Of a stretch of 64,000 bases of DNA, positions 51,596 to 60,137 are shown in pieces; position 1 is the stretch's first letter; each line of letters starts with the position of its first letter. The notes beneath the pieces are model-generated. The model made no database searches and was not told where the DNA came from. It worked only from the letters and a program-made list of their open reading frames with translations. The stretch is from assembly GCF_900099965.1 (NCBI RefSeq), contig NZ_FNDJ01000009.1:124001-188000 (forward strand). The letters run 5' to 3'. The stretch comes from Nonomuraea jiangxiensis. Its GTDB lineage: Bacteria; Actinomycetota; Actinomycetes; Streptosporangiales; Streptosporangiaceae. The translations under genes and the position numbers were made by a program.

Positions 51596-53971
51596 TCAGA
51601 CGCGGGTCCAGCGCTGGTTGCTTCCTCCGTTGCAGGTCCAGATGCGTGCCTTGGTGCCGTTGGCGGTGCCGCCGACGTCCAGGCACTTGTTCGCGCCGAC
51701 GGCGGTGATCGTGCCGTCGGCGTTGAGCCGCCACTTCTGGTTGTTCTGGCCGTTGCAGTCCCAGATGATCACCGCGGTACCGTCTGCCGTCCCAGCACCG
51801 GTCACGTCCAGGCACTTACCGCCATAGACCCGCAGCTCACCGGCACTGGTACTGGTCCACTGCTGGTTCGCCTGCCCGTTGCAGTCCCAGAGCTGCGCCA
51901 CCGCGCCATTGGCCTGCGAGGCGCCGTTCACGTCCAGGCACCGGTTCGACCCCACGCCCTTCAACGCGCTCGTGCCGCCCGAAGGCTCGCCCCCGGGCCC
52001 GGCGGCGGCGATCACGGCCTGGGCGCCGGCCGGCCAGGCGCCGTTGGCGACGGTGACGTTGTTGTTCACCACGTTTCCGCGGTCGCCGTTGGTCACGTTG
52101 GTGCTGCCGTTGGTCGACCAGTTGCCGGTGACGGTGAAGTTGCCCATGTTCTCGCCGTACCAGTAGTTGGCGGTGGCCCAGGTGCCGGTGTTCGACAGCA
52201 CGTTGTTCCTGACGGTGTAGTACCTGGAGCCCTCGTCGAAGTAGATGCCGAACCAGCCGTTGGTGCGCAGGCAGTGGTTGTCGCTGATCACCGCACCCGG
52301 GTTCCACGACAGCGTGTAGATGCAGCCGCCGTCGGTCATCTGCTGCATGACGTCGTGCACGTAGTTGCCGACGAGCCGGTTGCCGGAGGCGGTGGTGGCC
52401 GTGGTGTAGCGCGGCTGGAAGTCGTACAGGCCGCGGTCGGCGTAGTGGGTGCTGCCGCCCGGCTCGTTGGCGCCCCAGCCGTACCCGATCGACATGCCGG
52501 TGTAGGGCAGGTTGTAGATCTCGTTGTGGGACACGTCGGTGCCGGTGACGTAGGTGGTCAGGACCGAGACGATGCCCCGGTGGTCCAGGCCGAGGTCGTG
52601 GATGCGGTTGTGGCTGATGGTGATGTTCCGGTTGACCATCCGCTGGTCGCTCGGGTGATGCGCGTCGGCGCGCACGCCGCCGACCACGACGCCGCCGGCC
52701 GAGCTGCGGGCGATCTCCGACCGGGTGACCGTGATGTTGCCGGCGCCCAGGCCGACCCCGCTGGCGTGCGCGTTGGCGTCGTTGCCGATGCCGATGGCCG
52801 TCTGTCCCAGGTTGAGGAAGCGCGAGTCGGTGAAGGTGATGGTGTTCGCCGCGGAGACCTGCACGGCGGCGGGCATCTGGTACCAGTTCGGCCGGGTCGC
52901 CTCGAACTGCCGGCAGCCCTGGTGGCAGGAGGTGAAGTCGGGCCAGCTCCAGTTGCCGGCGATGTAGGCGCCGGTCTGCTGGTCCACGAAGCCCTGGTTG
53001 CCGCTGGGGCCGAGCCAGCTCGTGCCGGTGAAGGTGATCCCGCTGAACGTGATGTGGTGCGCGGGCGCGTCATAGGTGCCTCCGACCTGCACCAGCGACT
53101 GCAGCACCAGCAGCTCCACGCTGACGTTGCCCATGTTCTGCCCGGCGAGCGGGATGTAGGACAGGGCGCCGGTCGCGGAGTCGAGGTACCACTCCCCCGG
53201 CGCGTCGAGGAACTCGTAGGCGTTGACCAGATACAGCGGCCCCGCCCGGTGCGGGCTGGAGAAGGTGTCGTATCCGAAGTTGTTGTTGTTCCAGGCGGGC
53301 TGCCGCATCGTGATGAGGTTTCCGCTGATGCTCTGCACCGGCGCGTACCGGTCGGTGAACGAGCCGACGCTCTCCATCTCGACCCGGCCCTGGTTGGCGA
53401 GGTTGTTCAGATAGCTCAGCGCGCTGCTGGTGAACCTCATCCCGGTGCTGCTCGCGGTGAAGTCGGACCGGTTCACGCTGGTGCGCGCCCGGGTGGCGAG
53501 CATGCCGTCGACGTACAGCTGCCGGGTGTCGATCCCGGCGCCGACGTTGGCGCGCCAGATGTTCCTGCCGGAGTCGGCCAGCGACCAGCCGGTGACCGCC
53601 CTGGCTCCGCTGATGACCGGAACGGCCCCCGCGGCGGCCTGCCACTTGACGGAGTAGCCGTTGTTGCCGGAGTCGGCGGCGGTCAGCCGGAGCGGCGTGG
53701 AGAGCCGGTACACCCCGCCGGCCAGCACCACGACGATGTCACCGGACATCGCGACGTTCAGCGAGCGGACCGCCGTCTGCGCCGCGGCCAGCGAGCACGG
53801 CTGGGTGGAGGTGCAGGCGGCGCCGGTGCCGGCGGGCGCGGCGTAGAGGGTCGTGGTGGCCGCGAGGGCCGGAGGGGCGGGGGCGATGAGGGCGAACGCC
53901 GCGGCCAGCACGGCGGTGACGAGGCCGACCAGGGCGGGTCTCGGCATCATCACGGGCGAAGGTAAGGGCAC
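51596..53971 (-). CDS. Secreted right-handed beta-helix protein with C-terminal ricin-B lectin
   Basis: 791 residues from a GTG at 53971, chosen for its AGGA six bases upstream. An ATG at 53950 would still retain the signal peptide (ALIAPAPPALA). The body (40-650) is a parallel beta-helix rich in NIT/NVS turns (HITFSGITFTG, NITVTRSEIARSS, NITISHNRIHDLG, GNRLVGNYVHDVMQQ), like pectate-lyase-fold polysaccharide lyases or arabinofuranosidase-type helices. The catalytic type is not assignable. Residues 670-790 are three ricin-B repeats (QQW, QKW, QRW) for polysaccharide binding. First gene of the probable operon, divergent from the regulator at 54262. Confidence 0.86.
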   Translation of the reverse strand: MPLPSPVMMPRPALVGLVTAVLAAAFALIAPAPPALAATTTLYAAPAGTGAACTSTQPCSLAAAQTAVRSLNVAMSGDIVVVLAGGVYRLSTPLRLTAADSGNNGYSVKWQAAAGAVPVISGARAVTGWSLADSGRNIWRANVGAGIDTRQLYVDGMLATRARTSVNRSDFTASSTGMRFTSSALSYLNNLANQGRVEMESVGSFTDRYAPVQSISGNLITMRQPAWNNNNFGYDTFSSPHRAGPLYLVNAYEFLDAPGEWYLDSATGALSYIPLAGQNMGNVSVELLVLQSLVQVGGTYDAPAHHITFSGITFTGTSWLGPSGNQGFVDQQTGAYIAGNWSWPDFTSCHQGCRQFEATRPNWYQMPAAVQVSAANTITFTDSRFLNLGQTAIGIGNDANAHASGVGLGAGNITVTRSEIARSSAGGVVVGGVRADAHHPSDQRMVNRNITISHNRIHDLGLDHRGIVSVLTTYVTGTDVSHNEIYNLPYTGMSIGYGWGANEPGGSTHYADRGLYDFQPRYTTATTASGNRLVGNYVHDVMQQMTDGGCIYTLSWNPGAVISDNHCLRTNGWFGIYFDEGSRYYTVRNNVLSNTGTWATANYWYGENMGNFTVTGNWSTNGSTNVTNGDRGNVVNNNVTVANGAWPAGAQAVIAAAGPGGEPSGGTSALKGVGSNRCLDVNGASQANGAVAQLWDCNGQANQQWTSTSAGELRVYGGKCLDVTGAGTADGTAVIIWDCNGQNNQKWRLNADGTITAVGANKCLDVGGTANGTKARIWTCNGGSNQRWTRV

Positions 53972-54261
53972 AGTCGTTCCTTTGGGGGTAGGGGCGCCGG
54001 CCTGCCTACTAATTACCTTCGGATCATGGGGGCCCGTCAAGAGATTAGGCGGGCTTATTTCACGATTCGCACATTGAGCGTACGACCAGAGTGAATCGGC
54101 ACCTGTATTTACCAGCAGGAACATCGGCACCTGCGCATCCTCTACGCCGATCGGTCGCAGATGAACCGTTCATATGTGTCGTACTCATCGCGGAGCATGC
54201 GTCGCGGGGAGGCCCGGCTCATCGGTCATACTCATGCGGGGAACGGCAAGAAGGGAACACG

Positions 54262-55002
54262 GTGACCGACACTCCGCGCGAGAGCGGATACCGGCCGGGC
54301 TATGAGGTGGCGGCCGAGCAGGTGCTGGAACTGATCGTCCGGCTCGGCCTGCGTCCGGGCGATCGCATGCCGACCGAGAACGAGCTGGCCCAGCAGCTGG
54401 GCACCAGCCGTACCGTGGTGCGCGAGGCGGTGAAGATACTCTCCGCGCTCGGCCGGGTGCGCGCCCAGAAGGGCCGCGGCCTGTACGTGGCCGACGACGA
54501 AGGGATGTTCGGCACCGGGCGCTGGGGGTCCTTCTTCCTGCCGACCGACCTTGACCATGTCTACATGCTGTTCGAGTTCCGCCGGGCGCAGGAGATGGAA
54601 ACCAGCCGGCTGGCCGCCCGCCGGGCCACCCCTGCCGAGCTGCGGGCCGTCGAAGAAGCGGCCGGCGTGTGCCGCCACGGCTTCGAGACCGGACGCGAGG
54701 ACCTGTTCAACGAGGGCGACGACGCCTTTCACACCGCCATCGCCACGGCCTCGCACAACATGTTCCTGCAGGTCGCCGTGCGGGAGGCCCGCAGGCTGCA
54801 GGCGCAGTCGAGCCTGATCGGCCTGCGCGGCTCGGTGGGCGGGCACGCCGCCAAGGCCGTCGAGGAGCACGAGGCCATCTACCAGGCCATTCGCGCCGGC
54901 GATCCCGAAGCGGCCGCGCAGGCCGCAGCCAGGCACATCGACAACACCCTCGACGACTACCGCAGGGAGATTCAGCAGCGCCTCTTCTTCTCGTCCCACT
55001 GA
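54262..55002 (+). CDS. FadR-subfamily GntR regulator (FCD domain)
   Basis: 246 residues from a GTG at 54262 with GAAGGGA upstream. N-terminal winged helix (EQVLELIVRLGLRPGDRMPT, ENELAQQLGTSRTVVREAVK, LSALGRVRAQKGRGLYV). The C-terminal all-helical FCD domain carries the metal/ligand residues (Asp in GDDAFHTAIA, His in VGGHAAKAVEEHEAIYQAI and AARHIDNTLDD). It is divergent from the beta-helix/transporter operon and is therefore its probable sugar-acid-responsive repressor. Confidence 0.9.
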   Translation: MTDTPRESGYRPGYEVAAEQVLELIVRLGLRPGDRMPTENELAQQLGTSRTVVREAVKILSALGRVRAQKGRGLYVADDEGMFGTGRWGSFFLPTDLDHVYMLFEFRRAQEMETSRLAARRATPAELRAVEEAAGVCRHGFETGREDLFNEGDDAFHTAIATASHNMFLQVAVREARRLQAQSSLIGLRGSVGGHAAKAVEEHEAIYQAIRAGDPEAAAQAAARHIDNTLDDYRREIQQRLFFSSH

Positions 55003-55061
55003 GGCATCCGTCCCGGACGGGTCGGCCTGCCCGGGCGAGCGGGAGCGGGGCAGGCTTCCGC

Positions 55062-56234
55062 TCATCCCGGGGACCGCGTCGGGGAGGAGTGGTCGGCGAC
55101 CGCCAGCAGCCGCCGTCCGGCGTCCTCCGGCCGGATGTGGGGGCCATCGGCGGGGCCGGCGGCAGGCCGGCGGAACGCGTTGATCGCCCGCTCGTCGACC
55201 GTGACGCCGAGGCCCGGCGAGTCGCCGAGGATGAACGTGCCGCCCTCGATGCGCAGGTCGAGTGACAGTCCGAGTGGCGGCTGCAGATCCTGCAACTCGC
55301 TGGCCAGGTGGTTCGGCACCGACGTGGCAGCGTGCAGCAGCGCGACGGGCGTGTTGCCGATCGGGCTGACCGGCAGGTCGTGTGCGTGCGCCAGCGCGGA
55401 CGCCCGCAGGAAGTGGGACACCCCCCAGACGGCGGCCGTCTGGACGATGTCCACGGCCCCCGCGGCCAGCAGCGGGCGGAACTGCTCCAGCCCCGTGAGG
55501 TTCTCCCCCGTGGCGACGGAGGCGCGGATCCCGCGGCCGACGGTGGCCAGGCCTTCGGCGTCCCACCGCCGCACCGGCTCTTCGATCCACGTGAGATCCA
55601 GCGTGCGTTCGAGCTCGCAGACGTGCCGGACGGCCTGCTTGCGGGTCCAGGCCTCGTTCACGTCGAGCATCAGGCCCGGCCGCGCGCCGCGCCCGGCCTC
55701 GGTCAGGACGTCCCGGACCAGCGTCAGACGGCGCCGGTCGCGTTCGATGTCGAGGCCGCCCTTGATCTTGGCCGCGCGGAGCCCGTACTGGGCGTAGATC
55801 TGGTAGACCGCGACGAGTTCGTCGTCGGTCAGGCCGATGTCGAGGCCGGAGGCGTAGGCGGGCACCCCCCGGTCGCGCCCGCCGAGCAGGCGCCAGAGCG
55901 GCTCACCGGCCGCCTGGGCCTTGATGTCCCACAGGGCGGTGTCGAGCGCGCCGATCGTGCCGAAGACGGCACCGGCGTGGCCCGCCTTGAAGGTCCGCCG
56001 CAGCATGCGGTCGTAGAGCGCCGTCACGCCGCGCGGATCCTCACCTTCGATCGCGGCGAAGACGGTCTCGATCTCCACGTGCGGCCCGAGGCCGACGCCG
56101 GTGATCCCCTCGTCGGTGTCCACCAGGACGAGCGGCACCGGGACGGCTCCGTCGGCGAAGACGCCGTTGACGTCCCCGACGGGACGGCCCCATTCCTGGA
56201 CCGTCGTCATGGTGCGATACCCCGTGATCCGCAT
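55062..56234 (-). CDS. Enolase-superfamily sugar-acid dehydratase (mandelate racemase-like)
   Basis: 390 residues with the N-terminal capping domain and C-terminal TIM barrel of the mandelate-racemase/muconate-lactonising group. Visible active-site parts: Lys in AAKIKGGLDIE, metal-binding Asp in LMLDVNEAW, Glu in LTWIEEPVRRWD, Glu in ASVATGENLTGLE, and a C-terminal AHAHDLPVSPIGN with His. It probably dehydrates an aldonic or uronic acid. The stop is followed by the end of the FadR-type gene, convergently. One base separates its start from the permease stop, so it is in the MalEFG-type operon. Confidence 0.87.
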   Translation of the reverse strand: MRITGYRTMTTVQEWGRPVGDVNGVFADGAVPVPLVLVDTDEGITGVGLGPHVEIETVFAAIEGEDPRGVTALYDRMLRRTFKAGHAGAVFGTIGALDTALWDIKAQAAGEPLWRLLGGRDRGVPAYASGLDIGLTDDELVAVYQIYAQYGLRAAKIKGGLDIERDRRRLTLVRDVLTEAGRGARPGLMLDVNEAWTRKQAVRHVCELERTLDLTWIEEPVRRWDAEGLATVGRGIRASVATGENLTGLEQFRPLLAAGAVDIVQTAAVWGVSHFLRASALAHAHDLPVSPIGNTPVALLHAATSVPNHLASELQDLQPPLGLSLDLRIEGGTFILGDSPGLGVTVDERAINAFRRPAAGPADGPHIRPEDAGRRLLAVADHSSPTRSPG

Positions 56235-56235
56235 G

Positions 56236-57063
56236 TCAGCCTTTCGTGGAACCGGCGGTGACGCCGTCGGCGATCTGCCGCTGGAGGAACAGATAGATCA
56301 TCAGCACGGGTACCGCGGCGATCAGGACACCCGAGGCGAAGGCAGGAACGTCGTCGGTGTACTGCCCGCGCAGGGCGTTGACCCCGATCATGAGGGTGCG
56401 GTGTTCCGGCGACGGCATCATGAGCAGGGCGATGAGCACGTCGTTCCAGCAGAACAGAGCGTCGAGGATGCCGACCGACAGCAGCGCCGGCACGCCCAGC
56501 GGGAGCATGATCCGCCGGTACACGCCGTACACCGTGTTGCCGTCGATCCTGGCCGCGTCGACGATCTCCGCAGGGATGGTCCGGTAATGGCTCGTCATCA
56601 GGAAGACGGTGAACGGGAGGTACTGGGCGACGTAGGCCAGGATCAGTCCCGGATAGGTGTCGATGAGCCCGCTGTCGGCCATGACCCGGGTGAGCGGGAC
56701 CATGATCACCTGGAACGGGATGAACAGCCCCGCGAGACAGCCCAGAAAAATCATCGAGGAACCGCGGAACCGCAGCCGGGCCAGCGCGAAGCCCGCCATC
56801 GACCCCAGCAGGAGCAGCAGCGCCACGGCGCAGGTGACGATGACGAACGAGTTGACGAAGTACCGCGCCATCCCGGCGCCGGTCCACGCCTCGGCGAGGT
56901 TGTCCCAGCGCAGGGAACCCGCCGGGGAGAACCGGTCGAGGACGTAGTCGCGACGGGTCTTCATCGCGACGTTGGCGGTGAACACGAGTGGATAGATCGT
57001 CGCCAGCGCGAGACCGGCCATCGGAACGGCGGCCGCCCACCTGGCCAGGCGTGCCCCGGGCAT
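56236..57063 (-). CDS. Carbohydrate ABC transporter permease, MalG type
   Basis: 275 residues, six helices. The ATPase-contact loop reads EIVDAARIDGNTVYGVYRRI followed by MLPLGVPALLSV (EAA motif). Other marks: NSFVIVTCAVALLLLLGSMA and FIPFQVIMVPLTRVM. Its ATG overlaps the MalF-type stop by one base (TGATG). It pairs with the MalF-type subunit to import an oligosaccharide or sugar acid. The ATPase is missing from the operon and is probably the shared MsiK-type ATPase encoded elsewhere, as usual in actinomycetes. Confidence 0.92.
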   Translation of the reverse strand: MPGARLARWAAAVPMAGLALATIYPLVFTANVAMKTRRDYVLDRFSPAGSLRWDNLAEAWTGAGMARYFVNSFVIVTCAVALLLLLGSMAGFALARLRFRGSSMIFLGCLAGLFIPFQVIMVPLTRVMADSGLIDTYPGLILAYVAQYLPFTVFLMTSHYRTIPAEIVDAARIDGNTVYGVYRRIMLPLGVPALLSVGILDALFCWNDVLIALLMMPSPEHRTLMIGVNALRGQYTDDVPAFASGVLIAAVPVLMIYLFLQRQIADGVTAGSTKG

Positions 57064-57959
57064 CAGTCCTGCCTCCCCGCGCGACGGAGCAGGGTGATCT
57101 GCAGGAGCCCCACCACGAGCATGACGACGAAGAGCACGGTCGAGGCGGCCGAGGCGAGCGCCGGCCGGTTCATCTGTCCCTGCTGGTGCCAGATGTAGTA
57201 CTCCGGCAGGTAGGTGGCCCCTTCCGGGCCGCCGCTGGTCATGACGAAGAGCAGGCCGAACATGGACGTCAGCATTCCGATCATCGTCGTCACGAAGACG
57301 AACTGGATGGTGCGGGTCAGGCTCGGGATGATCACGTGCCAGATGCTCTGGCGGAGCGACGCGCCGTCCACGCGGGCGGCGTCCAGCAGCGAGGAGTCCA
57401 GGGTGCTGAATCCCGCGAGGAACACCACCAGGGCCATCCCGAACGTCGCCCAGACGTGCACGCCCACGACCGTGAACATGGCGATGCCCGGATCGCCGAG
57501 CCAGTCGACGGGGCCGGCGCCGATCGACCCCAGAAGGGAGTTCAGTGGGCCGTCGTACCCGAGCATGAGGTTGAAGATCGCGCCGACGATCACCGGTGAG
57601 AGCACGGCCGGGAAGAAGTAGACACTGCGGTAGACCCGGTGGCCCGGCACGCGCAGGTAGATGAAGGTCGCGAGCAGGCCCGGAATCGCCACCGCCAGGG
57701 GCAGCAGCAGCACCAGCAGCCCGACGTTGCGCAGCGAGATGTGGAACAGCGGGTCGCCGGCCAGCTCCAGATAGTTGCCCAGCCCGACGGGGGTGCCGTT
57801 GAGCTCGCCGTCACCGGTGAAGGAGAAGTTGACGCCCAGGGCCAAGGGCCACAGCCGCAGCGCCACGATGATCAGTACGGCCGGGGCGACCAGGACGTAG
57901 GGAGCCAGGCGCTCGGCGCGCGCCTTGCGGGCGGACGACGAGGGGCCTGCGATCCGCAC
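57063..57959 (-). CDS. Carbohydrate ABC transporter permease, MalF type
   Basis: 298 residues. N-terminal cytosolic Arg/Ala-rich head, then six helices. EAA loop SSLLDAARVDGASLRQSIWH followed by IPSLTRTIQFVF. FTGDGELNGTPVGLGNYLEL is the typical periplasmic segment. It is located four bases after the binding-protein stop and upstream of the MalG-type gene. Confidence 0.92.
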   Translation of the reverse strand: MRIAGPSSSARKARAERLAPYVLVAPAVLIIVALRLWPLALGVNFSFTGDGELNGTPVGLGNYLELAGDPLFHISLRNVGLLVLLLPLAVAIPGLLATFIYLRVPGHRVYRSVYFFPAVLSPVIVGAIFNLMLGYDGPLNSLLGSIGAGPVDWLGDPGIAMFTVVGVHVWATFGMALVVFLAGFSTLDSSLLDAARVDGASLRQSIWHVIIPSLTRTIQFVFVTTMIGMLTSMFGLLFVMTSGGPEGATYLPEYYIWHQQGQMNRPALASAASTVLFVVMLVVGLLQITLLRRAGRQD

Positions 57960-57963
57960 GCGG

Positions 57964-59241
57964 TCAGCCCTTCCGGTCGGAGGCGGCCAGCTGCTCCAGA
58001 GCCTTGTCCACCGTGGTCGACCCGCTCAGGAGCTGCTGGGACAGCCTGCCCATCAGGTCGAGGGTCTTGGAGGACAGCGCCACGTGCAGGGCGGGTTTGC
58101 CGCTCTTGATCCCGGAGGCGATCGTGGCGACGGCCGGGCCGGCCTGCGAGACGTCGATCGTCGTGTCGGACACGATCGCGCCGGCCTTGCCGTAGAACGC
58201 CGTCAGGGCGCCGGTCGAGGTCAGGGATCGCACCAGATCGGCGGCCAGGTCGGGGGCCTTGGTCCACTTCGCGACCGCGTAGCCGATGCCGCCGTCGTAC
58301 GGGAGGCTCGGGGTGGCCCCGTCGGTGACGACCGGAGCCTGCATGACGCCGATCTTGTCGGGCGGCAGGAACTCCTTGAAGTCGTTCCAGTGCCCGATGT
58401 CCGACATGAGGCCGATGATGTGAGCGGCCTTACCGGTCTCGAAGACCCGGAACACGTCGGTGAACATCGCGGTGGAGTTGGCGCCGTCGTTGTTGAGCCC
58501 CTTGTCGCCGGCGTCCTTCCACAGCTCGAAGATCCGCTTGACGCCAGGAGAGGTCCAGTCGCGCTTGCCGGCGATCCAGTCGTCGTACTCCTGGGGTGTG
58601 AGGACGCCGGACCCGAGGCCCGACAGGAAGAACTGGATGCCGAAGCCCTCCTTGTTGCCGAGCGCGAAGCAGGCTGCCCCGGTCGCCTTCTTGATGGCGG
58701 CGCAGCCGCTGACGAACTCGCTCCAGGTCTTGGGCGGGGCGGCCGGGTCGAGACCGGCCTGCTCGTAGAGTGCCTTGTTGTAGTAGATCGGGTGCCCCTG
58801 CAGGGTCACCGGCGCGGCGTAGACCTTGCCGTCCTTGCTGAACGCGTCCCAGCCCGCCAGCCGGCTCTTGTCCTGGGCCAGGTACTGGTCCAGCGAGAGA
58901 AGGGCATCTGCCCGGTCGCGGATCTGCCCTCCTCCGTTGAAGAGCATGACGTCGGGCCCCTTGCCGGCCTGGATCGCCGTGCCGAGCAGGGTGTAGTACT
59001 GGTCGAACGGCTGGGCGACGAACTCGACGGTGACCCCCGGATGCCGCTTGGCGAAGTCCGCCTTGGCCTGCTCGATGTAGGCCGCGGCGACCGGCTCACC
59101 GGACTTCCAGTCCCACACCACGAGCTTCTGCTGCTTCTGCTGCGCCTGTCCGGGCGGGGACTCCGTCCGGGTGGCGCTCCCACAGCCCGCCACGGCCAGT
59201 GCCGCGACCATCAGAGCCGACCATAACGTTCGCTGCTTCAT
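57964..59241 (-). CDS. Carbohydrate ABC transporter solute-binding lipoprotein (MalE type)
   Basis: 425 residues with a lipoprotein signal ending AVAGC at Cys20. Family-1 binding protein: LVVWDWKSGEPVAAAYIEQA, FAKRHPGVTVEFVAQPFDQ, GTAIQAGKGPDVMLF, KVYAAPVTLQGHPIYYNKALYE, and AMFTDVFRVFETGKAAHI. A Gln/Lys linker follows the anchor. First gene of the operon, divergent from the FadR-type regulator at 59362 through a shared operator region. Ligand not determined. Confidence 0.92.
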   Translation of the reverse strand: MKQRTLWSALMVAALAVAGCGSATRTESPPGQAQQKQQKLVVWDWKSGEPVAAAYIEQAKADFAKRHPGVTVEFVAQPFDQYYTLLGTAIQAGKGPDVMLFNGGGQIRDRADALLSLDQYLAQDKSRLAGWDAFSKDGKVYAAPVTLQGHPIYYNKALYEQAGLDPAAPPKTWSEFVSGCAAIKKATGAACFALGNKEGFGIQFFLSGLGSGVLTPQEYDDWIAGKRDWTSPGVKRIFELWKDAGDKGLNNDGANSTAMFTDVFRVFETGKAAHIIGLMSDIGHWNDFKEFLPPDKIGVMQAPVVTDGATPSLPYDGGIGYAVAKWTKAPDLAADLVRSLTSTGALTAFYGKAGAIVSDTTIDVSQAGPAVATIASGIKSGKPALHVALSSKTLDLMGRLSQQLLSGSTTVDKALEQLAASDRKG

Positions 59242-59298
59242 CGTTGCCCGCTTCCCGGGAGTGGCCGCCGGATCCGGCCGACTGAGGCCAAACGTAAT

Positions 59299-59337
59299 TC
59301 GTATGACGTCTTACGACAAGGGGGGTTCGCGTATACT
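59299..59337 (+). promoter_or_regulatory. FadR-type operator and -10 before the regulator gene
   Basis: TCGTATGACGTCTTACGA (59299-59316) is an 18-bp near-perfect palindrome centred on GACGTC, the spacing typical of FCD-type GntR operators. TATACT at 59332-59337 is a good -10 for the plus-strand regulator, and the palindrome covers its -35 region. It also lies 58 bases upstream of the divergent binding-protein gene, so one site can control both directions. Confidence 0.7.
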
Positions 59338-59361
59338 GCTTGCCAGGTCACCGGAGGCGAA

Positions 59362-60132
59362 ATGACGGCATCGCGGGAAACAGCCGGCAGTGTCCCGGCG
59401 GAACCGGCCTGGGTACGCCGCCCGGCCAGTCTCGCCAGAGCCGTGACGGCCGAGCTGGTCGAGCGCATCGTGCGCGGTGTGCACCCGCCGGGAACCTCGT
59501 TGCCCCCCGAGCCCGCATTGTGCGAGGCGTTCTCCGTGAGCCGCACCGTCGTGCGGGAGGCCGTCAAGATCCTTCAGGAGAAGGGGCTGGTGCAGGTCCG
59601 CCAGGGCTCCGGCACCATGGTGACCCCGCCGGCGATGTGGGACATGCTCGACGAGCTCGTCCTCAGCGCGACCATCGCCGAGGACGAGAGCCTGGCGATC
59701 CTCGACGACCTCGTCGTCACGCGGCGCGTGCTGGAATCCGACATGGCCAACGTCGCCGCCCGCCTGGCCGGGCCCGACACCATCGAACGGCTGCGCGCCC
59801 TGGTGGATCAGATGGACGGGCTCGTGGACGACCCGGTCACGTACGCCGAGAGCGACCGCGCCTTCCACGACACGATCATGCGGGCGTCGGACAACCGCAT
59901 CGCGCGTGGCGTCGTGCGGTCGCTGGAAGGCCAGGTCGTCAACACCGCCCGGTACCTCGGCCGGACCGAGCGGGCCCTGTGCGTGGCGTCGAACCTGGGC
60001 CACCGCCGCATCTACGAGCGCATCGCCGCCCACGATCCCGAGGGCGCCGCCGAGGCGATGTTCCAGCACATCACCGAGGCCTGGATCGTGCGCCGCAGCG
60101 GAACGGCCGATCCCGTGCGCCTGCGGCGCTGA
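59362..60132 (+). CDS. FadR-subfamily GntR regulator
   Basis: 256 residues, with ideal GGAGG eight bases before the ATG. Winged helix SLARAVTAELVERIVRGVHP, TSLPPEPALCEAFSVSRTV, VREAVKILQEKGLVQVRQGS, then FCD helices with Asp/His ligands (ESDMANVAARL, ESDRAFHDTIMRASDN, GHRRIYERIAAHDPEGAAEA). Divergent from the MalE-type operon and predicted to repress both itself and that operon through the palindrome at 59299-59316. The effector is probably the sugar acid handled by the enolase-superfamily enzyme. Confidence 0.92.
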   Translation: MTASRETAGSVPAEPAWVRRPASLARAVTAELVERIVRGVHPPGTSLPPEPALCEAFSVSRTVVREAVKILQEKGLVQVRQGSGTMVTPPAMWDMLDELVLSATIAEDESLAILDDLVVTRRVLESDMANVAARLAGPDTIERLRALVDQMDGLVDDPVTYAESDRAFHDTIMRASDNRIARGVVRSLEGQVVNTARYLGRTERALCVASNLGHRRIYERIAAHDPEGAAEAMFQHITEAWIVRRSGTADPVRLRR

Positions 60133-60137
60133 CACGA

